From Candidatus Omnitrophota bacterium (GTDB lineage: Bacteria; Omnitrophota; Gorgyraeia; 2-01-FULL-45-10), in contig JAQUQN010000086.1 of assembly GCA_028716065.1 (NCBI GenBank), forward strand, positions 1 to 5,174: DNA of 5,174 bases, in the 5' to 3' direction. The notes below the pieces were generated by a model. It was given only the letters and a program-made list of their open reading frames with translations. It was not told the origin of the DNA and did no database searches. Below are positions 1 to 4,605 of the stretch, one piece after another; the stretch's first letter is position 1, and the number at the start of each line of letters is the position of its first letter. The position numbers were made by a program, and so were the translations under genes.

Positions 1-100
1 AGGGCTGGGAATAGGCATCGACAGGCTGGCGATGATCCTTACAGATTCGCCCTCAATAAGAGACGTCATATTATTTCCCCAACTTAAACCAGAGAAGTAA
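1..100 (+). CDS. lysS: Lysyl-tRNA synthetase, class II, C-terminal end (partial)
   Basis: Only the last 32 codons are present, read from base 2 and ending at TAA 98-100; the rest lies upstream of the window. The peptide contains GLGIGIDRLAM, which is motif 3 of class II aminoacyl-tRNA synthetases and carries the ATP-binding arginine, followed by DSPSIRDVILFPQLKPEK. The combination of GIGIDR with SIRDVILFP and a short charged tail is the usual end of bacterial LysRS. AspRS and AsnRS end similarly but normally lack the GLGIGIDR form, so they are less likely alternatives. The enzyme charges tRNA-Lys in the cytoplasm. Only one base separates its stop codon from the next start, so it is probably co-transcribed with the lipoprotein-release genes that follow. 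Confidence 0.9.
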   Translation, partial: GLGIGIDRLAMILTDSPSIRDVILFPQLKPEK

Positions 101-101
101 A

Positions 102-1283
102 ATGGCTTGGCAATCCTTCGTAGCCCTGAGGTATCTGACCGCCAAACGCAAGGAGCGGTTCATCTCCGTGATAAGCCTTATCTCCGTGATGGGCATTGCG
201 GTGGGCGTGGCCGCGCTCATCATAGTCATAGCGGTCATGAGCGGCTTCGATAACGACCTCAAGGACAAGATAGTCGGAATAAGTTCTCACATAACGATCG
301 AATCGGAATACGGCGTGAAACCGGAGGGTGAGCTCCTGGCAAAAGTGCTCGGCACCGAACATGTCGTAGCCGCGTCTTTTTTTCTTAACGGCCAGGCGCT
401 TCTTCGCCGCGACGAGAACGTCGCAGGCGTCGTCTTGAAGGGTATAAACGCATCGGATGAGGTAAGGGTCTCCAGAATAGGAGAGTACATGGTGCAAGGT
501 TCGCTTGCCTTCGGCAAGGACGGCATGATCGTCGGTAGCGAGCTGGCAGATAAGTTCGGCTTAAAACCGGGCGACACCATATCGGTCATATCGCCGGCTT
601 ACGTGAAAGGAAAAGATTTCAGGATATGCGGCATATTCAAATCCGGCATGTATGAATATGACATGAACCTCGCCTTTACGAGCATACCTAGGGCGCAGGA
701 GCTCTTCGCCGTCGAAGGGCTGGTGAGCGGCATCGAGGTGAAGGCCGACGACGCCTTCAACGTCGCCGGTATCAGGCGCAGCCTGCAGACGGAAATGGGC
801 CCTTCGTACAGCGTGAGGACATGGATGGACCTGAATAAGAATTTTCTTTCCGCGCTGAAACTGGAGAAGACCGTCATGTTCATAATACTGACGTTGATAG
901 TCCTCGTCGCATGCCTTAACATAGCCAGCACTCTGATAATGACGGTCCTGGAGAAGACGAAGGATATAGGCATATTCAAGGCGATAGGCGCCACGAAGTT
1001 CAGCATCATGTCCATCTTCGCGATGGAAGGCGCCATGATAGGGATACTTGGCACGGCGCTTGGGGCCGCATTAGGGATGGGCGTTTGCCATTGCCTCAAA
1101 ACTTACCAATTCATCACGCTGCCCAAAGATATATACTACATTGACAGATTGCCCGTCAACCTCCAGATACAGGATGTGTCGGTGATAGTGGCATCGAGCC
1201 TCATGATAACTTTACTGGCCACGATCTACCCTTCTTATCAGGCCTCGCGCCTCGATCCCGTGGAAGCGCTGAGGTACGAGTAG
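102..1283 (+). CDS. lolC: Lipoprotein-releasing ABC transporter permease, LolC/LolE (LolF) family
   Basis: This 393-residue inner-membrane protein has the standard MacB/FtsX-type layout. A short cytoplasmic N-terminus (FVALRYLTAKRKERFISVIS) is followed by TM1 at about 21-46, a large periplasmic domain at about 48-255, and TM2 at about 258-282. The cytoplasmic coupling segment EKTKDIGIFKAIGAT lies at 284-298, then TM3 at about 302-330, TM4 at about 358-376, and the family's usual ending SRLDPVEALRYE. Length and architecture match LolC/LolE. The protein would pull triacylated lipoproteins from the inner membrane and pass them to LolA, powered by the LolD ATPase encoded next. Only one permease is visible, so it may act as a homodimer (LolF-like) or pair with a subunit encoded elsewhere. 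The ATG at 102 is preceded by AGAGAAG at 91-97. LolC and LolE cannot be told apart here. Confidence 0.9.
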   Translation: MAWQSFVALRYLTAKRKERFISVISLISVMGIAVGVAALIIVIAVMSGFDNDLKDKIVGISSHITIESEYGVKPEGELLAKVLGTEHVVAASFFLNGQALLRRDENVAGVVLKGINASDEVRVSRIGEYMVQGSLAFGKDGMIVGSELADKFGLKPGDTISVISPAYVKGKDFRICGIFKSGMYEYDMNLAFTSIPRAQELFAVEGLVSGIEVKADDAFNVAGIRRSLQTEMGPSYSVRTWMDLNKNFLSALKLEKTVMFIILTLIVLVACLNIASTLIMTVLEKTKDIGIFKAIGATKFSIMSIFAMEGAMIGILGTALGAALGMGVCHCLKTYQFITLPKDIYYIDRLPVNLQIQDVSVIVASSLMITLLATIYPSYQASRLDPVEALRYE

Positions 1284-1323
1284 CTGAAGACTGATAGCTG
1301 AAGGCTGAAAGCTAAAAGCTAAA
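1282..1323 (+). repeat. Degenerate heptamer array, 6 units (lolC-lolD gap)
   Basis: Six back-to-back 7-base units fill the gap between the permease and ATPase genes: AGCTGAA, GACTGAT, AGCTGAA, GGCTGAA, AGCTAAA, AGCTAAA. The first unit supplies the last two bases of the lolC TAG stop codon, and the array ends three bases before the lolD ATG. Units 1 and 3 are identical, as are units 5 and 6; the others differ by one to three bases. No clear Shine-Dalgarno sequence lies between the array and lolD; the nearest purines are AAAAGA directly against the start codon. No function is known to me; the period resembles STRR-type heptamer repeats of cyanobacteria. Confidence 0.85.
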
Positions 1324-1326
1324 AGA

Positions 1327-2004
1327 ATGACTCTCATAGCCAAAGATATACATAAGTCCTACCGGAGCGGCCCGAAAGAAGTAAGGGCCGTGGACGGCGT
1401 GAGCCTCCAGATCGAAAGGGCTGAGTCCATCGCGATAGTGGGGCCTTCCGGCGCCGGCAAATCCACGCTTTTACATATTATGGGAGGCCTTGATAAGCCG
1501 ACATCGGGCAAAATTATTTTAGACGATGTGGATATCTACAGATTGTCCGACAGAAAACGTTCCGGGGTAAGGAACGGAAAGATAGGATTCGTATTCCAGT
1601 TCTATCATCTGTTGCCGGAGTTCACGGCTATCGAAAACGTGATGCTGCCGGGGATGATGAAGGGTCCAGGGTCCAGGGGCAAGGGGCAAGGTACTAGAGA
1701 CAGGGCGAGAGAGATATTGAGAGCGGTCGGGCTGGAAAACCGTATAAATCATAGGCCTGGAGAACTTTCAGGAGGGGAATCGCAGAGGGTCGCCATAGCG
1801 CGGGCGCTGGTGAACGAGCCGGAGATATTGCTCTGCGACGAGCCTACGGGTAATCTCGATTCGAAGACGAGCGCATCGATCTATGACCTGCTTTTTAATC
1901 TGAAGTCCGGGAGGAAGATGTCCCTGGTCATAGTGACACACGATGAAAAGATATCTTCGATGGTCCAGGAGACGGTTCGCCTGAAGGACGGCAAGATTAT
2001 TTGA
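1327..2004 (+). CDS. lolD: Lipoprotein-releasing ABC transporter ATP-binding protein LolD
   Basis: This 225-residue ABC ATPase has all the nucleotide-binding motifs. Walker A GPSGAGKS is at 39-46, the Q-loop glutamine is Gln91 in FVFQFYHLLPEFTAIENV, and the signature LSGGE is at 147-151. Walker B LLCDE ends at Glu172 and leads into PTGNLD, and the switch histidine is His205 in VTHDE. The FYHLLPEFTAIENV and NHRPGELSGGE segments closely follow LolD, and the permease directly upstream supports LolD over MacB or FtsE. It hydrolyses ATP at the cytoplasmic face of the lipoprotein-release complex. Residues about 112-126 form an odd Gly/Arg/Lys-rich stretch (KGPGSRGKGQGTRDR) in the helical subdomain, encoded by a 7-bp repeat array. 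Compared with E. coli LolD as I recall it, this segment is about four residues longer. The start has no convincing ribosome binding site, so coupling to lolC translation is possible. Confidence 0.92.
   Translation: MTLIAKDIHKSYRSGPKEVRAVDGVSLQIERAESIAIVGPSGAGKSTLLHIMGGLDKPTSGKIILDDVDIYRLSDRKRSGVRNGKIGFVFQFYHLLPEFTAIENVMLPGMMKGPGSRGKGQGTRDRAREILRAVGLENRINHRPGELSGGESQRVAIARALVNEPEILLCDEPTGNLDSKTSASIYDLLFNLKSGRKMSLVIVTHDEKISSMVQETVRLKDGKII
1662..1703 (+). repeat. Degenerate heptamer array inside lolD coding sequence, 6 units
   Basis: Six consecutive 7-base units lie within the ATPase gene: GGGTCCA twice, GGGGCAA twice, then the drifted units GGTACTA and GAGACAG. The total is 42 bp, so the array preserves the reading frame and adds or replaces 14 codons. 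The first four units are two exact tandem pairs, so the 7-bp period is directly visible; the last two are assigned only by phase. The encoded residues are low-complexity Gly/Arg/Lys/Pro and look unlike the normal helical subdomain. The period and unit count match the array just upstream of this gene, although the unit sequence differs. Confidence 0.75.
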
Positions 2005-2029
2005 CATGATATGAGTTATTGTATATAAT
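2001..2029 (+). promoter_or_regulatory. Consensus sigma70-type promoter for ilvE-mcsA-mcsB
   Basis: TTGACA at 2001-2006 and TATAAT at 2024-2029 are both perfect consensus hexamers, separated by exactly 17 bp. The -35 box starts at the last base of the final lolD sense codon and contains the lolD TGA stop. Transcription would start near 2035-2037, giving a leader of about 28 bases before the GTG of ilvE. The surrounding 60 bp are much richer in A and T than the flanking genes. This is the only strong promoter-like match that I found in the window. Confidence 0.85.
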
Positions 2030-2030
2030 T

Positions 2031-2045
2031 ATATGATTATCATAT
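2031..2045. promoter_or_regulatory. Perfect 7-1-7 palindrome at predicted transcription start (candidate operator)
   Basis: ATATGAT and ATCATAT are exact reverse complements separated by a single T at 2038. The palindrome begins two bases after the -10 box and is centred almost on the predicted +1 site, a classic position for a repressor that blocks initiation. The one-base spacer favours a DNA-binding site for a dimer over an RNA hairpin, although a 6-bp stem with a 3-base loop could form. In AT-rich DNA a palindrome of this length can arise by chance, so the operator role is inference. No regulator gene is visible in the window. Confidence 0.5.
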
Positions 2046-2063
2046 TACAAATGAAGGTGTGTA

Positions 2064-2936
2064 GTGAAAATCTATCTTAACGGAAAACTGGTTGACAAGA
2101 ATAAGGCCCATATCTCGGTCTTTGACCATGGCCTTCTATACGGAGATGGTGTCTTCGAGGGTATCAGGACATACGACTGCCTTGTCTTCAGGCTCAAAGA
2201 ACACATAGACAGGCTCTTCAAATCCGCGGACGCGATCGAGCTCAAGATACCGATGACAAAGATAGAATTGATAGAGGCCATAATCAAGACCTTGAAGGCC
2301 AATAAGTTAAGGGACGCTTACATAAGGCTCGTGGTGACCCGCGGAGAGGGCGACCTTGGGCTCGACCCGCGTAAATGTGGAAAGCCTACGGTCTTCATAA
2401 TCACGGACAAGATAGTTCTGTACCCTTCGGAGTTTTATCAGAAGGGCCTTGAGATAGTTACGGCTACTACCAGGAGGAACCTCGCGCAGGCGCTCGACCC
2501 CAGGATAAAATCGCTCAATTATCTGAATAACATACTGGCGAAGATAGACGCGATAAAATCGGGTACGGAAGAGGCGATAATGCTCACTCATGATGAGTAT
2601 GTCTCCGAGTGCACGGGAGACAATATTTTCATCGTGGCGAACGGAGAACTATTAACGCCTCCGGTCGATATCGGCGCGCTCGAGGGCATAACAAGGGACG
2701 CCGTGATAAACGTGGCCAGGAGGCATGACATACCTTTCTACGAGAAATTATTGCGCATGGAGGACCTATATAACGCCAACGAAGTCTTCCTGACCGGTAC
2801 CGCGGCCGAGATAATTCCCGTCATCAATATAGACGAACGGCAGATAGCGAACGGCAAACCGGGCAAGCTTACCCTGCGCCTGATGGAGGAGTTAAAGGAG
2901 ATTACAAAGACAGACGGAGTCAAATATGCTTTGTGA
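2064..2936 (+). CDS. ilvE: Branched-chain amino acid aminotransferase (PLP fold type IV)
   Basis: This 290-residue cytoplasmic enzyme of the fold-IV aminotransferase family would transfer an amino group between glutamate and the 2-oxo acids of Val, Leu and Ile. The N-terminal FDHGLLYGDGVFEGIRTY (20-37) is typical of BCATs. Arg50 lies where the PLP phosphate is bound. Lys149 in RIKSLNY is the Schiff-base lysine, with Tyr153 four residues on. Glu182 in SECTGDNIF is 33 residues after the lysine, the same distance as Lys160 to Glu193 in E. coli IlvE. The start is GTG at 2064, with AAGGTG at 2053-2058 as ribosome binding site. D-amino-acid aminotransferase and aminodeoxychorismate lyase share the fold, but EGIRTY favours BCAT. 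The gene lies directly behind a strong promoter and its last 11 bases overlap mcsA, which ties it to the stress genes. Confidence 0.87.
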   Translation: MKIYLNGKLVDKNKAHISVFDHGLLYGDGVFEGIRTYDCLVFRLKEHIDRLFKSADAIELKIPMTKIELIEAIIKTLKANKLRDAYIRLVVTRGEGDLGLDPRKCGKPTVFIITDKIVLYPSEFYQKGLEIVTATTRRNLAQALDPRIKSLNYLNNILAKIDAIKSGTEEAIMLTHDEYVSECTGDNIFIVANGELLTPPVDIGALEGITRDAVINVARRHDIPFYEKLLRMEDLYNANEVFLTGTAAEIIPVINIDERQIANGKPGKLTLRLMEELKEITKTDGVKYAL

Positions 2937-3438
2937 GATTTGCGGCAAGAAAGAAGCCACGGTTCATCTGACGGAGGTCATAAATGAACAGATGAGAAAA
3001 TTGAACCTATGCGAAGATTGCGCCAGGGAGAAGGGCGCCGAGATGGAGGAGCATTTCGGCTTGAGCGACCTTCTCGCGGGCCTGGCCGACCTGGGTGCTA
3101 CGGTAAAGCCCGAGGCGGCCGTTACGATAAAGTGCCCCAAATGCGGATTCAGTTATTCCGACTTCAAGAAGATAGGGCGCCTCGGCTGCAGCGAATGTTA
3201 CGAGGTATTCAAAAAACAACTTACGCCGATACTGAAAAGGATCCACAGCGCCGACAGGCATGTGGGGAAGGTTCCGATCCAGGTGGGAAAGACTGTCAAA
3301 GGCGTGAAGGACCTTCAGGACCTGCGGCTGCAGATGGAGAAGGCGATACAGTCGGAAGAGTTCGAAGAGGCGGCCAGGATCAGGGATAAGATGAAAGAAT
3401 TGGAAAAGAAGAATCCGGAAAGCAGGGATAAGAAATGA
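2926..3438 (+). CDS. mcsA: McsA, zinc-binding activator of protein-arginine kinase (UvrB/UvrC motif)
   Basis: This 170-residue protein has four CxxC pairs: Cys3/Cys6, Cys29/Cys32, Cys70/Cys73 and Cys88/Cys91, enough for two zinc-binding modules. The linker between them contains FGLSDLLAGLADLG. The C-terminal third has an acidic and basic helical UVR motif at about 130-163 (LRLQMEKAIQSEEFEEAARIRDKMKELEKK). This order and length match McsA, which binds and activates McsB and helps select its targets. The ATG at 2926 lies inside the end of ilvE and is preceded by GGAG at 2916-2919 with good spacing. The stop codon overlaps the mcsB start in an ATGA, so McsA and McsB are probably made in a coupled, near-stoichiometric way. 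A generic UVR-motif protein is the only alternative, and the mcsB neighbour argues against it. Confidence 0.93.
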   Translation: MLCEICGKKEATVHLTEVINEQMRKLNLCEDCAREKGAEMEEHFGLSDLLAGLADLGATVKPEAAVTIKCPKCGFSYSDFKKIGRLGCSECYEVFKKQLTPILKRIHSADRHVGKVPIQVGKTVKGVKDLQDLRLQMEKAIQSEEFEEAARIRDKMKELEKKNPESRDKK

Positions 3439-4481
3439 CATTGGACGATTTTTTGCACCAGGAGAGCGAATGGCTGAAAGGGACAGGTCCCAGATCGAAC
3501 ATAGTGATGTCCTCGCGAACGCGCCTGGCCAGGAACCTGGAGGGGCTGCCGTATTCACACTGGGCCGACAAGAAACAGCTCGAAACGATACTCGATAGTG
3601 TCAGGGGTGCGATGGACTCCGTCTCTTTTCTGAAGGGCTCGATGTTTTTCAGGATGAAAGATTTGAGCGATATCGACAAGGTCTTTCTGGTCGAAAGGCA
3701 CCTGATGAGCCCGGAACATACAAGAAGCGGCGAATACAAGGCTTTGATAGTGGATCCGAAAGAGATAGTGAGCATAATGGTGAATGAAGAGGACCACTTG
3801 AGGATACAGGTCTTGCAATCGGGTTTTAACATCAAGGAGACATGGCGGATAATCGATGAGATAGATACTGCCTTGAGCAAGAAGTTGTCTTTCGCCTATT
3901 CGCCCAAGTGGGGATACCTGACGGCATGTCCCACAAATGTCGGTACGGGTCTTAGGGGTTCCATCATGCTGCACCTGCCCGCGCTCGTATTCACGGCGCA
4001 GATAGAACGCGTCCTCGGCGCCACTGCCAAGCTCGGTTTGAATATAAGAGGCTTTTACGGCGAAGGGACAGAGGCGAGCGGTAATCTGTTTCAGATCTCC
4101 AACCAGGTATCGATGGGCAGGACCGAAGACGACATCATAGATAATCTGGAAAGGATAATCGATCAGATAGTATCGCGGGAAGATTCGAGCCGCAATACGC
4201 TGATCTCAAAGAATAAAGAGGCGCTGACCGACAGGATATGGCGCGCGTACGGCACGTTGAAGAGCGCGCATATCATAACGAGCAGGGAGACGGTGGCGCT
4301 CCTTTCGGCGATAAGGCTCGGCGTCGACCTCGGCGTATTCAAGGATCTTAACAGGGAGATGGTAACGGAGTTATTCATATCGACACAGCCCGCGCATCTT
4401 CAGAAATTGAGCGGAAAGATCCTGACCGCTGAAGAGCGTGATGTGAAAAGGGCGGACCTTATTCGAGAGAAATTGAAGTAA
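3435..4481 (+). CDS. mcsB: McsB, protein-arginine kinase (phosphagen-kinase fold)
   Basis: This 348-residue kinase would phosphorylate arginine side chains, marking proteins for ClpC/ClpP degradation. MSSRTRLARN at 25-34 is the conserved ATP-phosphate-binding start of the family. The conserved LVERHLMSPEHT and NEEDHLRIQ (NEEDH at 117-121) follow. Cys165 opens CPTNVGTGLRGS and is the catalytic-loop cysteine, close to Cys167 of the Geobacillus enzyme. GFYGEGTEASGNLFQISNQVSMG is the late phosphagen-kinase signature. Near the C-terminus, RDVKRA at 335-340 matches the RDxxRA pocket that binds phosphoarginine for allosteric control. There is no N-terminal guanidino-kinase domain as in creatine kinase, which supports McsB. 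The ATG at 3435 has AGGGA at 3424-3428 upstream and overlaps the mcsA stop. The gene appears intact and full length. Confidence 0.95.
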   Translation: MTLDDFLHQESEWLKGTGPRSNIVMSSRTRLARNLEGLPYSHWADKKQLETILDSVRGAMDSVSFLKGSMFFRMKDLSDIDKVFLVERHLMSPEHTRSGEYKALIVDPKEIVSIMVNEEDHLRIQVLQSGFNIKETWRIIDEIDTALSKKLSFAYSPKWGYLTACPTNVGTGLRGSIMLHLPALVFTAQIERVLGATAKLGLNIRGFYGEGTEASGNLFQISNQVSMGRTEDDIIDNLERIIDQIVSREDSSRNTLISKNKEALTDRIWRAYGTLKSAHIITSRETVALLSAIRLGVDLGVFKDLNREMVTELFISTQPAHLQKLSGKILTAEERDVKRADLIREKLK

Positions 4482-4579
4482 GCGCAAAACTCAAAACTCA
4501 AAGCGCAAAAATAAAGTTTAAAATTCAAAACTTTAAACTTTAAGTTTTAACTTTACACTTTTCGTTTTACACTTTACGT
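4482..4579. repeat. Inverted heptamer array, 14 units (mcsB-clpC gap)
   Basis: Exactly 98 bases, starting on the base after the mcsB stop, can be read as fourteen 7-base units. The left half has units ending in AAA: GCGCAAA, ACTCAAA, ACTCAAA, GCGCAAA, then drifted AT-rich units. The right half has units starting with TTT: TTTACAC, then TTTTCGT, TTTACAC, TTTACGT. The halves are roughly reverse complements around base 4527, so the AAA and TTT blocks face each other every seven bases. The array makes up nearly all of the 124-bp gap; the remaining 26 bases carry the clpC ribosome binding site. No coding potential is evident. Confidence 0.8.
4512..4542 (+). other. Perfect AT-rich stem-loop at the centre of the heptamer array
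   Basis: TAAAGTTTAAA at 4512-4522 is the exact reverse complement of TTTAAACTTTA at 4532-4542, with a 9-base loop. The stem has one G-C pair and ten A-T pairs, so it would be weak in RNA. It is not followed by an uninterrupted U tract and I do not call it an intrinsic terminator. It sits at the axis of the inverted array and may be simply a consequence of that symmetry. It could slow or attenuate transcription from mcsB into clpC, but nothing in the sequence proves this. Confidence 0.55.
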
Positions 4580-4591
4580 TGACTTATTGAT

Positions 4592-4599
4592 GGAGGAAG
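4592..4599 (+). promoter_or_regulatory. Strong Shine-Dalgarno site of clpC
   Basis: GGAGGAAG ends six bases before the ATG at 4606. It is the best ribosome binding site in the window and contrasts with lolD, which has none that I can recognise. It indicates that clpC is initiated independently rather than by coupling to mcsB, whose stop is 124 bases upstream. It also favours the ATG at 4606 over the in-frame ATG at 4612. Confidence 0.8.
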
Positions 4600-4605
4600 T
4601 AAACA

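Noticed and set aside
84..497. Open antisense frame of 137 codons over the start of lolC
   Set aside because: It lies entirely opposite a well-supported gene, has no recognisable domain, and its His/Tyr/Arg-rich composition is what the opposite strand of this codon usage gives.
599..1099. Open antisense frame of 166 codons over lolC
   Set aside because: It is a shadow of the membrane-protein gene with no recognisable motif; the plus-strand gene has clear family features throughout.
1282..1323. CRISPR array
   Set aside because: Units are 7 bp and contiguous with no spacers; this is a short tandem repeat.
3009..3389. Plus-strand alternative frame of 126 codons inside mcsA
   Set aside because: It is an Arg/Gly-rich frame-shadow without motifs, whereas the mcsA frame has four CxxC pairs and a UVR motif.
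3007..3558. Open antisense frame of 183 codons across the mcsA-mcsB junction
   Set aside because: It covers two strongly recognised genes and shows no domain; the frame is open because few codons in these genes create stops on the other strand.
4482..4509. CtsR-like operator (direct heptad repeat) in the clpC leader
   Set aside because: The CtsR site is a tandem GGTCAAA-type heptad. Here the units are ACTCAAA and GCGCAAA, part of a much longer 14-unit array, and no ctsR gene is visible. The likeness is probably a coincidence of period.
4512..4560. Rho-independent terminator after mcsB
   Set aside because: The stem is almost all A-T pairs and the following sequence is interrupted by A, C and G, so it lacks both a stable GC stem and a U tract.
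4552..4584. Promoter for clpC from TTTACA (4552, 4566) or TTGACT (4579)
   Set aside because: TTTACA at 4552 pairs only with the weak hexamer TACGTT-like sequence at 17 bp, TTTACA at 4566 has no -10 box at proper spacing, and TTGACT is too close to the clpC start codon to leave room for a leader.
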